64,000 bases of DNA from Eledone cirrhosa (GCA_964016885.1 OZ024759.1:7927772-7991771); one strand, 5' to 3'. Shown: positions 32,341 to 43,630, numbered from the stretch's first letter. Numbers and translations: made by a program. Notes: a model not told the origin generated them from the letters alone.

Positions 32341-33138
32341 TACCATTAATACCTAATATATATCTATATATACCTCCCTATATATTACTATATATAATTT
32401 TTAGTTAACTTCTAAATTTTTAGTTAACTTCTAAATTTTTCGATTACGTTTACTCTGAACTAAGAATAATTAATGCATTTACACCCTGTTATATATAGGT
32501 GTATATTTAACCTTAACATGCATCAATCTATTATTTTCTTATCATGTACCTAAAATATACTGGCTCATTAATATATATATATATATACATAATCGTTATT
32601 TAAATATTTCAAACAATAAGTACTTCACAAGCTTCACATACCTAATACGCTCAGTATCTCCATTAAAGATTACATTTAGGAAAATAATCAACAGTATAAA
32701 CTTTCACTCCTGTTGGCCAAATAATTCCTATAAATTTTACCCACATGAAATTCAGAAGCTTTGAAATATTAACAAACTTATAGAATTTATAAAACTAATA
32801 TATAAATAACCAGCAATTTAAAAAAAAAAAAATCTCGAACCTTCACCCTATAATACCATAAATTAAATATTTTCAAAATTAACCGTTTAACTTTCGGCAA
32901 AAATAAATCTCCTTCAGCTTATTACCCCCCTTTATTCAAAAATTATAGTATCATACATCTTAATATCTATATAACTGTTACATTAAGCAACGTTTTTCTT
33001 ACTCGCACTTTCTCTGTTGAATTTATTATGTTTTCGCATTTTCTCATTATTAGGGTATAAATGTTAAATTTTTCTTGGGTTAATCACTACCTTGATTAAA
33101 TCTTAACCATTTAACATCTCAGGGTATGTCATGTATCA
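32341..33138. other. AT-rich intron sequence, nothing recognised
   Basis: No open frame, tRNA or clear repeat. It may belong to the element that carries the ribozyme at 33139. Confidence 0.35.
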
Positions 33139-33199
33139 TTATATTTTGTCTGATGAGGACGTACTGTTGTACATCCGAAATATGTATAATAAAATGTAA
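33139..33199 (+). ncRNA. Hammerhead ribozyme-like motif, best copy
   Basis: Stem I arm TTATATTTTGT (33139-33149), CTGATGA (33150-33156), stem II GGA-C-GTAC, loop TGTT, GTAC-A-TCC, GAAA (33177-33180), TATGTATA giving a two-pair stem III and the ATA triplet, then stem I arm ATAAAATGTAA (33189-33199). Eleven stem I pairs, two of them G-U. It has the canonical G-C pair closing stem II next to the core. The cut would be after 33188. Confidence 0.85.
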
Positions 33200-33435
33200 T
33201 TGATCAAAAGAACATCTATTTTATTAATATTTGTATTTTAATATTAATATATATATATATATATATATATTTGAAAAAAAGGAAAAGAATGACTTCACTT
33301 GTAGTTCTAAACAATTTGATTTAATGTTATAATATTATGAGTTGGTAGATGTAGTAAGTTCTTTGTTAACTTCAGTGGGAAGAATTTTAAAGATTCCTGG
33401 AGAACTTTCTCGCATTTGTCTGTCTGTGGTGATTG

Positions 33436-34137
33436 TCAAACTGAGATCAGGTTGTGTTGTGATGTATGACTCTCTATATAAGAGAGATCAGGTTGTGTTG
33501 TGATGTGTGACTCTATATATAAGAGAGATCAGGTTGTGTTGTGATGTGTGACTCTATATATAAGAGAGATCAGGTTGTGTTGTGATGTGTGACTCTATAT
33601 ATAAGAGAGATCAGGTTGTGTTGTGATGTGTGACTCTATATATAAGAGAGATCAGGTTGTGTTGTGATGTGACTCTATATATAAAAGAGATGAGGTTGTG
33701 TTGTGATGTGTGACTCTTTATATGAGAGATCAGGTTGTGTTGTGATGTGTGACTCTATATATAAGAGAGATGAGGTTGTGTTGTGATGTGTGACTCTATA
33801 TATAAGAGAGATCAGGTTGTGTTGTGATGTGTGACTCTATATATAAGAGAGATCAGGTTGTGTTGTGATGTGTGACTCTATATATAAGAGAGATCAGGTT
33901 GTGTTGTGATGTGTGACTCTATATATAAGAGAGATGAGGTTGTGTTGTGATGTGTGACTCTATATATAAGAGAGATCAGGTTGTGTTGTGATGTGTGACT
34001 ATATATAAGAGAGATCAGGTTGTGTTGTGATGTGTGACTCTATATATAAGAGAGATCAGGTTGTGTTGTGATGTGTGACTCAATATATAAGAGAGATCAG
34101 GTTGTGTTGTGATGTGTGACTCTATATATAAGAGAGA
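33436..34137. repeat. 41-bp minisatellite, about 17 copies
   Basis: Unit contains AGATCAGGTTGTGTTGTGAT and GACTCTATATATAAGAG. Weak copy-to-copy variation. Confidence 0.95.
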
Positions 34138-34431
34138 TTTAGATGTATCTGGTGGATGGGGTGTGGTGTTAATGAGTGTGGGAGTGAAGGAGTGTTGATG
34201 AAGATTTAAAGGAATTAAAGCATACACATACACACATACATATATATATATATGTAGGAGGTGAGTTTTATTGTAGTACAATAAAGCAATGCAGATATCG
34301 GATAAGAAGCACTCTACAGTTTGTGGGACTGGAGTATACATAATATATAAGAACAAAAGATGGTTAAAGGATATGTTGATTTAAAACTGAACTATCCACA
34401 AGTGTTTTTTAGCCTTCATATCATGTCCTCC

Positions 34432-34502
34432 TGTTTTATCTGATGAAAACACAAATATTATTGCATGATGATATTTGTTTTTGAAATGCGCATAATAAGA
34501 TA
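34432..34502 (+). ncRNA. Hammerhead ribozyme-like motif (type I layout)
   Basis: Stem I arm TGTTTTAT (34432-34439), CTGATGA (34440-34446), stem II AAA-C-ACAAATAT paired with ATATTTGT-T-TTT, GAAA (34483-34486), TGCGCATA (two-pair stem III, ATA triplet), stem I arm ATAAGATA (34495-34502). Cut predicted after 34494. Confidence 0.8.
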
Positions 34503-34532
34503 CATGGAACTCCTTTAACCATCTTTTGTTCT

Positions 34533-34574
<42 letters not shown>

Positions 34575-34674
34575 GGTAATGTTAAATATTATCCAATTCC
34601 AAGTATGAGAATAGCTCAATAGAGCCGAAATACTTTATAAATAACAATCAAAAAGTGTTTAGAACATTTAATCA

Positions 34675-34725
34675 CTTACAATCGTTTCATCCTAGCACAA
34701 GGCTGAGATCATCAGAGTATATAAT
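34675..34725 (-). ncRNA. Hammerhead-like motif, second family
   Basis: Minus strand: CTGATGA (34709-34715), interrupted stem II with TC/GA and AGC/GCT pairs, GAAA (34685-34688), then CGATTGTA, one-pair stem III. Only four stem I pairs. Plausible but weaker. Confidence 0.5.
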
Positions 34726-34755
34726 AAAGATTAAAACACAAATATAATATAATAT

Positions 34756-34792
<37 letters not shown>

Positions 34793-34795
<3 letters not shown>

Positions 34796-35120
34796 TCATC
34801 ATTTTACGTCCACTTTTCCCTGCTTGCAAGGGTGGGACGGGAACTGATTCTGGCTTGATTTCTACAGCTGGATGCCCTTCCTAACACCAACCTCATTTAC
34901 AGTGAGTGCTGGGTGCTTTTTTTTCCGTGGCACCTCCACGACCACTTTGCAGTGGAATGATAGAACTCCAGTCCCTATCATGTCATTTCTACAGCTGAGT
35001 AAACTGGAGCAATGTGAAATAAAGTGTCTTGTTCAAGGAAACAACACATCACCCGATCTGAGAATTGAACTCACAACCTTTCAATTGCAAGGCCAGTGCT
35101 CTAACCACTATGCCATGTGC

Positions 35121-35121
<1 letters not shown>
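34793..35121 (-). mobile_element. Long-type SINE, near full length
   Basis: Minus-strand copy, tail at 34793 and head at 35121. A CT/TA tract sits directly beyond the head. Confidence 0.85.
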
Positions 35122-35186
<65 letters not shown>

Positions 35187-35188
<2 letters not shown>

Positions 35189-36140
35189 AGAATAAATTCT
35201 GGCTATGGAAACAGCAGTTGGAAGCAAGAGGACTGAGAGTAAATCTAGCTAAGACAAAAGTGTTGATGAGTAGAAAAGAGGACAAAACCCTGATTCCGTC
35301 AGGGAAATGGCCATGTTCGATATGCAGAAAAGGAACTGGCATAAATTCTATAAAATACACACAATGCAGGTCCTGGGTACACAAGAGATGTAGCGGGATA
35401 GCAGGCAAACTAACAGGTAGGGAGAAATATGTATGCAGTAGATGTACAGGGAAATTAGACAGTAGAAGTCGCACTGATAGACACATTTTTCAAATGCGAG
35501 AGGGCGCTATAGAAGTGGTGGATAGCTTCCGGTACCTAGGAGATCAGATTAGCATGGGAGGAGGGTGTTCCGAGGCCATAGTATCTAGAATAAGGACGGG
35601 TTGGAAGAAGTTTAGGGAGCTGCTTCCTCTGTTGACGAAGAAGGGTTTCTCCCTGCGTACGAAAGGCCGGTTGTATGATGCCTGTGTGAGGAGCGCGATG
35701 CTGCATGGTAGTGAGACATGGGCAGCAACCGCAGAGGATATGCAACGGCTGGAGAGAAATGAGGCAAGTATGCTCCGTTGGATGTGCAGTGTAAATGTGC
35801 GTGAACGACCCAGCATAAATGTGTTGAGAGAGAAACTGTGTCTGAGAGGGATAGAATGTAGTGTACGGGAGAGGAGACTGAGGTGGTATGGACATGTGAT
35901 GCGCATGGAGGATGACCGATGGGTGAAGAAGTGCCAGGAAATGCCAGTTGAAGGAAGACGTGGTAGAGGTAGACCACGAAAAACATGGGCGGAGGTGGTG
36001 AGAACAGACCTCAGATCATTGAAGCTCACGGTGGAGATGACGAGGGATCGTGACGAGTGGAGAGATGCTGTGCTGAATAAGACCCGTCCCACTCTTGCAA
36101 GCAGGGAAAAGCGGATGTAAAATGATGATGATGATGATGA
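35187..36140 (+). mobile_element. LINE 3' part with PHD-like finger, open frame
   Basis: Open from FWLWKQQLEARGLRVNLAKT through the finger (CSICRKGTGINSIKYTQ, WVHKRCSG, YVCSRC), GWKKFRELLPLLTKKG and RLRWYGHVMRMEDD to RPTLASREKRM, stop at 36118-36120, then (ATG)n. The finger has the C-x2-C...C(Y/T)xxC...WVHxxC...CxxC plan of PHD domains, though one expected Cys is Tyr here. It lacks the upstream RT. The stop lies within the tail shared with SINEs. Confidence 0.9.
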
Positions 36141-36218
36141 TATATATATATATATATATATCTCGTTTCTGAATTTCTTTGGCAAGATTCTTTATCTGAA
36201 ATCGTGTGTTGAAACCGA

Positions 36219-37212
36219 TATTGTTATACTTTGGGAGGGTCATGTTGCCAATAAGAAACACACGCACCAGTTGCTTTCACTTCAGTTTATTATATATTTA
36301 CAAATTTATGAATTTCTGGTTGGTTGGTTGGTTCCACAACCAGATAGTTGTTTATATATAGTCATAGTCCTTTCGTCACACACTCTGTGACCTCTTCAGT
36401 GACTGGGGATTCCTTTCTTTGTTTCTGTGCCTTTACTTTGTTCTGTCCTACGCCATTTTGTTTCTGTGTGTGTGTTGTGTGCTCAGTTTGCGCATGCGCC
36501 ACATCCGGGTGTCTGTGTGTGTTTATGTTCATTTATCTATTTGTTTATTTATTTATTTATTTACATGTTATTGGTTGGTTGTTTGTTCTATGTGCGTGTG
36601 TGTTTTCATTTTGTCCTTAATTGTAAGTTGGGATGTTGCTGTTCCACTCATATTTTCTATTTAATTTTGGTTGTAATTCTTTTATGTTTATTGCCTCTGT
36701 AATTTGTCTAAACATTGCATCTTTTCTGTGTGTAGATTCTATTTTTATTTCTATGTTCTCTAATTTACCCTTGTGTTCTATCTTAGCATGTTGGTAGAGT
36801 ACAGATGATTCTTTATTATCTTGAAGGTCTCGCCAGTGTTCATTTATCTGTTCCCCTATACTACGAGCTGTCTCACCTATGTACACTATATTTTTGTTTC
36901 TACATTGTCCTTCAGTACATCTTATGCTATACACTACATTTCTAGTTTTACAGTTAATATGGGGGCTTATTTTACAGTTTATACATTTCTTATCTATACA
37001 TGAGGGTCTTTGAAAAGGGTATGTCTTGCTAATAAGTGTTTTTACGGAGGTACCTGGTCTTTCTACTATCTTAATATTGAGTTTATGTTTATTTAGGGCC
37101 CTTCTAAATTTGTAGGCTAAATTTGTAAATTTATAAATATATAATAAATTGAAGTGAAAACAACTGGTGCGTGTGTTTCTTATTGGCAACATGACCCTCC
37201 CAAAGTATAACA

Positions 37213-37214
<2 letters not shown>
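36219..37214 (-). mobile_element. PLE fragment (GIY-YIG) between inverted repeats
   Basis: About 90 bp at 36219-36308 and its reverse complement at 37124-37214 (TTGTTATACTTTGGGAGGG ...) enclose a minus-strand ORF (36617-37213): RNVVYSIRCTEGQCRN, NIVYIGETARSIGEQINEHW, SVLYQHAKIEHKG. PLEs are known for terminal repeats in direct or inverted order; here they are inverted. RT is missing. Confidence 0.88.
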
Positions 37215-37243
<29 letters not shown>

Positions 37244-37302
37244 TTAATAATCGAAAAACTTTTGTATTCGGCCATGTAGAGCGATAAACTATTTGTTAGT
37301 TA

Positions 37303-37580
37303 GTGATGTGTTGTTTCCTTGAGCAAGGCACTTTATTTCACATTGCTCCAGTTTACTCAGCTGTAGAAATGAGATGATAGGGACTGGGGTCCATATCATT
37401 CCACTGTAAAGTGGACGTGTAGGCGCCACGGCAAAAAAGCACCCAGCACTCACTGTAAATGAGGTTGGTGTTAGGAAGGGCATCCAGCTGTAGAAATCAA
37501 GCCAGAATCAGTCCCCGTCCCACCCTTGCAAGCAGGGAAAAGTGGACGTAAAATGAAATGATGATGATGATGATGATGAT
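37303..37580 (+). mobile_element. Long-type SINE, head missing
   Basis: Starts at GTGATGTGTTGTTTCCTTG, after the tRNA-like region, and ends with the shared tail and (GAT)n. Confidence 0.85.
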
Positions 37581-37702
37581 ATACATCTGGCAGTGTTGGT
37601 AGTCTGCCGGATTGTTGTTTGTTGGTCGGTGGATGGTGGGGGCGCTATACACACAATAACAATTGTTCGAATTGCACTGTGGGTGTGTGTGTGTGCTGTT
37701 GT

Positions 37703-38215
37703 TTACACCAGCCATCTCATCTCGCTTCTCTCGGATCGGTTATTTATTTGTGGTCCTAGGCGTTTGATCCAAAGTGCTTCCTTGATTCTTAAAGTGCCGA
37801 CATTGCGTTCTGTCGCTAGCACTGTGGCAATGGGGCTTCCGTCTTTGTTTCCGTATTTGGTTGTGTTTCCGGAAAGACGAGGCCCTGGTGTTGATGTGCT
37901 CCTTGATCCGGATATGTAGCGGCCGGATTGTGTTACCGATATAGTAGTGGTTGCACTTGTCACATTCTACCCTGCATACAATGTACGTGCATAAGCAACA
38001 GTTCGTTTGGCGCATCAGACAGTTTTTGACATGCGTCAACCAATTTCCCGGGTTTCCTGGAGAGGCATCTCCATAGGGAGGGGCGCGAGTGGACCAAGTG
38101 GATGTCAAGGCCCTACCTCCGTATGGCCCTGCGGATAGCGTTGGTGGTTTTCTCGCCCAGGTGCAGGAATTTAAGGAAGCACTTGCCTTAGGGTGTTTCT
38201 CTGTCTCTTGCGTCT
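37703..38215 (-). mobile_element. PLE fragment (GIY-YIG), different subfamily
   Basis: Minus strand: CLCTYIVCRVECDKCNHYY, IGNTIRPLHIRIKEHINTR, then after a frameshift TLRIKEALWIKRLGPQINNR. That is the PLE C-terminal endonuclease; its YIGNT replaces the YIGET of copies 1-3. Confidence 0.8.
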
Positions 38216-38269
38216 GGTGTCTCTTACTCTCCATCGCCTGGAATAACTTATATATATATATATATATAT

Positions 38270-39160
38270 TCAGAATATTAATAAGAGAGCTCATACCACT
38301 ATTAGCCGCTAAAGGGTTCTCCCTAAAAATGAAAGGCAGGTTGTACGATGCCTGCATATGAACAGCAATGTTGCATGGCAGTGAGACCTGGGCATTGTGT
38401 GCAGAGGATATACGCAGACTGGAAAGGAACGAAGCTTGCATGCTCTGCTGGATGTGTAACAGTAATATACGTGAACGGCAAAGCATAAACGAACTAAGGA
38501 AAAAATTAGAAATAAGAGGGATCAGATGTTGTTTACTAGAGAGAAGGCTACGTTGGTATGGTCACGTGATGCGCATGAAGGACGATAGCTGTATAACAAA
38601 GTGCAGGGCAATAAAGATAGACGGTAGCCACGGAATAGGCAGACCCAGAAAAACCTGGGACGAGCTGATAAATTCCGACCTCACACACTTACACCTCACC
38701 AAGACAATGTCACTGGACCGAGACCTTTGGCAGTACTCAGTAACAGAGAAGACCCGCGTTACCTAAATACAAAGTAAAACCTACTACAGCCAGTAGGCAT
38801 CTCTAACAAAATACACCCGTCCCACCCCCACCACCCCCACCCCATCCACACCACCCCGTTCTATGTAAAGTTATGTTGGTGCCACAACATCCAGGCCGAA
38901 ACAAATGAGATCGTGTAGGTGTCACGACAAAAAACACACAGTCCACGCTGTAATGTGGCCGTGTAGGCAACACGGTAAAAACCTCCCAGTCCCACACTGT
39001 AAATGTGGTTGGTGTTAGGAAGGGCATCCAGCTGTAGAAAACCCGCCAGACAGTCCTATGCGAGCAAGATAACCACTCTTGCCTCAAGTGGGAAAACCCT
39101 CCGTCCAAACCCATGCAAGCATGGAACATGGACGTTAAACGATGATGATGATGATGATGA
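38270..39160 (+). mobile_element. LINE 3' fragment with long 3'UTR
   Basis: ELIPLLAAKGFSLKMKGRLYD, an in-frame TGA at 38358, MLHGSETWALCAEDIRRL and RLRWYGHVMRMKDD to a stop near 38764. The 3'UTR ends in (GAT)n. Nearly the same as 49990-50878. Confidence 0.88.
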
Positions 39161-39184
39161 AGACATTCACATAATCAAAATATA

Positions 39185-39250
39185 TGGTTTATTATATATA
39201 TTTCGGAGGTACTGTGCTGTTTTTTCAGTACGTCCTCATCAGATAAAATA
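39185..39250 (-). ncRNA. Hammerhead ribozyme-like motif (type I layout)
   Basis: Minus strand: stem I arm TATTTTAT (39243-39250), CTGATGA (39236-39242), stem II GGA-C-GTACTG paired with CAGTAC-C-TCC, GAAA (39201-39204), TATATATA, stem I arm ATAAACCA. The core and stem II are excellent; stem I has five pairs. Confidence 0.75.
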
Positions 39251-39310
39251 CATGAATTGATGTATGACATACCTCAACTGTCTTGATGGTTCAATTCCAG
39301 TATTGGCAGT

Positions 39311-39342
<32 letters not shown>

Positions 39343-39955
39343 AGAAATAAGATTTCACTTCAAGCATAGCTTTATACAATATGCAAACACCAGGGGTCTA
39401 ACGCCCTCTGGTGGTGTCCAGCAGAAGCAAGGGGGTCAACCGTCTATGCATTTCAGGCTTGACTGGCCTTCGTCAGGACTACTGCTACTGCTGGACTTGA
39501 AAACAGTCGAGAATATATAGTTTTCTCCTCTATGTAAATGAGGTGATTAATCTCATTTGCATATGAAGCTGCATAAGTTGGCTCAACTTATAATAGAAAA
39601 GAAATTTCGTATTTCTAAATAAATGCGGTTTTAGGAAGCCGTAGCTATGCAAACACCGGGGGCAAATGCCCTCTGGTGGTGTCCAGCTATAGAGCTATGC
39701 TTGAAGCGAAATCCTATTTCTTTTCAATATAAGTTGAGCCAACTTATGCAGCTTCATATGCAAATGAGATTAATCACCTCATTTACATAGACGAGAAAAC
39801 TATATATTCTCGACTGTTTTCAAGTCCAGTCAAGCCTGAAATGCATAGACGGTTGTCCCCCTTGCTTCTGCTGGACACCACCGGAGGGTGTTAGTCCCCC
39901 ACTGTTCGCATAGCTACGGCTTCCTAAAACCGTATTTCTTTAGAAATACAAAATT
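39343..39955. repeat. Inverted repeat element, arms of about 200 bp
   Basis: 39400-39595 and 39735-39910 are reverse complements (CATATGCAAATGAGATTAATC and its inverse). CTGACGA-AGGC...GCCT-GAAA occurs at the arm near 39450, a hammerhead-like core with one change. Non-coding; PLE-like terminal repeat is possible. Confidence 0.7.
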
Positions 39956-39966
39956 TCTGTACATAT

Positions 39967-40300
39967 TCATCATTTCATTTTACGTCCACTTTTCCCTGCT
40001 TGCAAGGGTGGGACGGGAACTGATTCTGGCTTGATTTTTACAGCTGGATGCCCTTCCTAACACCAACCTCATTTACAGTGAGTGCTGGGTGCTTTTTTGC
40101 CGTGGCACCTCCACGACCACTTTACAGTGGAATGATATGGACCCCAGTCCCTATCATCTCATTTCTACAGCTGAGTAAACTGGAGCAATGTGAAATAAAG
40201 TCTCTTGCTCAAGGAAACAACACATCACCTGGTCTGAGAATTGAACTCACAACCTTTCGATTGCAAGGCCAATGCTCTAACCACTAAACCATGTGCCTCC
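39967..40300 (-). mobile_element. Long-type SINE, full length
   Basis: Minus-strand copy, tail at 39967 and head at 40300. Confidence 0.85.
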
Positions 40301-40329
40301 ATATTGTATATATATATTTTTGTTTTGCA

Positions 40330-40845
40330 ATGTTTTTGATATGAAATCGTGTGTCGAAACAAATATTGTTATACTTGGGGAGGGTCATATTGTTGTAATA
40401 ATATTGCCAGAAATAATATCAGAACACACTGTTTGGTTGGTTTTCACTTCTATATCTTTTATATCTCCACAGTTAATTTATTTGGTAATCAACATTTATC
40501 ATTGACTGACCAACGGTTAAAAATACAGATATAAATATATACAAATGAATATATGAGAGCGATGAACACAGATACAAGTATACATGTGTTCCAATTGCAA
40601 ATGATCAAGTTAGCTAGGTTGAAAAATACTAATTTAAAATAATATGGTTTGCCTGTCTCGATTTAAAGTAATAAATCAATAAAAATAACAAACCTAAATT
40701 GGCAAATAAATATATATAAATATATAAATATATATATATATAGTCTATCAAAGTTCTTTTGTTGCACATCTGCAACATCATCAGTGGTACTATTATCATG
40801 TTTCCTCCTATTGTGTTGTATTGTAATGTTCACGCCATTTTTATT

Positions 40846-40877
<32 letters not shown>

Positions 40878-41640
40878 TTATTTTTGTCTTTGTCTCTGCA
40901 CATGCGTTTGCATGTGTGTATAGTGTTTGGTGTGTGTTTGCGTTTGGGCGACTGTGTTTTGGTTATTGTATTCTATATTACTTTATTAGTGTGTGTTTAT
41001 ATGTGTTTGTTGTTACTGTACTTGTGTATATATTTATTTATTTATTTATTTATTTATATTTCTCTTAGGTCAGTATTTTTTTTGTTGTTGTTGTTATTGC
41101 ATTCATTTTTTCTGTTTAGCTTTGGTTTTCTAAGTTCTATTTCACTGGCCTCTCTTATTTGCCTATCTGCTGGGTCATTTCTATGTTTAGATATTATTCT
41201 AATTTCTATGTTGTCTATGTTACTGTCATGTTGTTGTCTGGCATGTTCGTATAGTACTGAACAGTTTTTTCGTCCTTTTAATTCCCCCTCCCCCCCAGTG
41301 TTGGTCTATCCTTTCACCTATGTTACGAGCTGTCTCGCCTATGTATGTTGTAGTCATGTTTATGCAAGTACCCTCTGTACATCTTATGCTATAGACTATG
41401 TTTCTAGTTTTACAGTTTATCTGGGGGTTCACTTTACATATAACACATTTCTTATTTGTACAGTGGGTTTTCTTAAAGGGGTATGTTTTGCTGATCAGGG
41501 ATTTTATGGTAGTTTCTGGCTTTTCTACCACCTTAATCTTCTACCACCTTAATCTTCTACCACCTTAATCTTCTACCACCTTAATCAAGTGGGTCTTTCT
41601 TAGGGCCTTTCTACATTGGTTAGCTAATTTCCCTCCAGGG
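40330..41640 (-). mobile_element. PLE fragment (GIY-YIG), copy 3
   Basis: The terminal-repeat-like sequence with GGGGAGGGTCATATTGTTGT is followed by a minus-strand ORF (41226-41531) with RNIVYSIRCTEGTCINM and TTTYIGETARNIGERIDQHW. A frameshift from a poly-G run follows. Confidence 0.85.
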
Positions 41641-41921
41641 ATACTTTGGTATCTCTGGTTGTTGTACCATGAGCAAAGGTGTGCTGCAAGTTTCGAGGAA
41701 ATCGGCAGGATATCTTTAAGTTACGCATCAAAAAAGCCTAAAAATGCCTAAAAAATGCAGTTTTTCGCCTAGGGCAGAAAAAGTTCAAAATCTTTTTAGC
41801 CCATTGCACTTCAAGAAATATATGTAATGCATGTGTAAAGTTTGGAAAACAATGTGTCAGGTACTTCTGGAGTTTAGGGATTTACACAGACAGACATCCT
41901 CTGTTTTATATATAGAGAGAT
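41640..41921 (-). mobile_element. Helitron-like 5' end
   Basis: Minus strand starts TCTCTATATATAAAACAGAG and GATGTCTGTCTGTG, like the 5' end of the element at 11679. The 3' hairpin and CTAG end were not found. Confidence 0.5.
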
Positions 41922-42131
41922 TTCCAGCTGGTTGGTTTAATAAGCGGATGGTTGTTTATATATTGTCGAAGCTCTTTCGTCACACATTCTGTGACCTCCT
42001 CAGTGACTGGTTTCTTATTTTGTGTCTCTCCGACACCATTTTATCTTTGTGTATTACCTAACACACTAATGTAACGCATGTATTCACATTGTGCAATTGT
42101 TGAAAGAATCTGATTAAATTGTATTTTTCAG

Positions 42132-42254
42132 AGGTTTTGTGAAATATAAACGTGCAGAGACCCTATATCGTGATACCAGTGATAGACTGGAGGACTGGGG
42201 GGAGATATTTAACCATTCAAAGGTCAGGAAAGGACTTCAAATGCAGGCAGCCAG
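42132..42254 (+). CDS. GOGAT: Glutamate synthase exon j (start of beta part)
   Basis: One base, 40 codons and two bases: GFVKYKRAETLYRDTSDRLE to KGLQMQAA. GFxxYxR...R..DW.E is the conserved start of the GltD-like Fe-S domain. The acceptor is TATTTTTCAG and the donor AG|GTAAGT (phase 2 on both sides). Confidence 0.95.
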
Positions 42255-42272
42255 GTAAGTGACATTTCTTAA

Positions 42273-42990
42273 CCTTTTAACATTTACATGACTCTATATA
42301 TACTATTGTATTTTCATGGTAAAGGCTTTATCTGACATAATATCTCACATAATATCTCAATTAATATCTCTCATGTCTCACATAATGTCTCACATAATAC
42401 CTCACATAATATCTCACATAATACCTCACATAATATCTCACATAATACCTCGCGTAATACCTCACATAATACCTCACATACCTCACGTAATATCTCACAT
42501 AATATCTCACATAATATTTCACATAATACCTCACATAATGTCTCACATAATGTCTCACATAATGTCTCACATAATGTCTCACATAATATCTCACATAATA
42601 CCTCACATAATATCTCACATAATATCTCACATAATACCTCACATAATATCTCACATAATATCTCACATAATATCTCACATAATATCTCACATAATATCTC
42701 ACATAATACCTCACATAATACCTCACATAATATCTCACATAATATCTCACATAATATCTCACATATCTCACATAATATCTCACATAATACCTCACATAAT
42801 ACCTCACATAATATCTCACATAATATCTCACATAATATCTCACATATCTCACATAATATCTCACATAATATCTCACATATCTCACATATCTCACATAATA
42901 CCTCACATAATATCTCACATAATACCTCACATAATACCTCACATAATATCTCACATAATGCCTCACATAATACCTCACATAATACCTCAC
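42273..42990 (+). mobile_element. TTAA piggyBac-type element, copy C (right end lost)
   Basis: After TTAA (42269-42272), CCTTTTAACATTTACATG opens the left arm, with one 72-bp unit and then about 54 copies of the 12-bp unit CTCACATAATAT. The right arm is gone, replaced by CTCTCACACATCC tracts (42991-43270). Confidence 0.75.
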
Positions 42991-43480
42991 ACATCCCCTC
43001 TTTCTCTCTCTCTCATATCCTCTCTCTCTCTCACACATCCTCTCTCTCTCACACATCCTCTCTCTCTTTCTCTCTCACATCCTCTCTCTCTCTCTCACAC
43101 ATCCTCTCTCTCTCTCTCACACATCCCCTCTCTCTCTCTCACACATCCCCCCTCTCTCTCTCTCACACATCCCCTCTCTCTCTCTCTCTCTCTCACACAT
43201 CCTCTCTCTCTCTTACAGATGCTCTCTCTCTACCTCTCTCACATCCTCTCTCTCATATCGTTACTCTCTCTACCTCTCTCAATCGCCACCACTACCACAG
43301 AAACCATCACCACTATCCCTACAACGACCACCACCACCACCATCCCCACAGCCACCACCCACTACCACTATCCCCACCATCCCCACCACCACTACACCAC
43401 CACCACCACAATCCCCAACATCCCCACCACCACTACACCACCACTACACCACCACTACACCACCACCACCACTATCCCCA
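42991..43480. repeat. CTCTCACACATCC and CACCACTACACC tracts
   Basis: Simple sequence up to 60 bases before exon k. The 430-codon open frame across it is an artefact that ends by fusing to exon k in another frame. Confidence 0.9.
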
Positions 43481-43539
43481 CCATCAATAATTCTTCCCTT
43501 TTTAAATATTTTATTTTTCTTCCTCTTCTGTCCCCGCAG

Positions 43540-43630
43540 GTGTATGGACTGTGGGGTCCCATTTTGTCAATCCGACAATGGCTGTCCCCTTGGAAATATT
43601 ATCCCTAAATGGAATGACCTTGTATATCAG
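43540..43630 (+). CDS. GOGAT: Glutamate synthase exon k (Fe-S ligands)
   Basis: Completes Arg, then 30 codons: [20 protein letters not shown] to WNDLVYQ. The Cys set C-x2-C-x4-C...C belongs to the 4Fe-4S binding N-terminal domain that passes electrons from FAD to FMN. The acceptor is GTCCCCGCAG and the donor CAG|GTATGT. Confidence 0.96.

Noticed and set aside
42316..43608. 430- and 231-codon frames
   Set aside because: 12-bp repeat and CT/CACCAC tracts; exon k lies at the end in a different frame.
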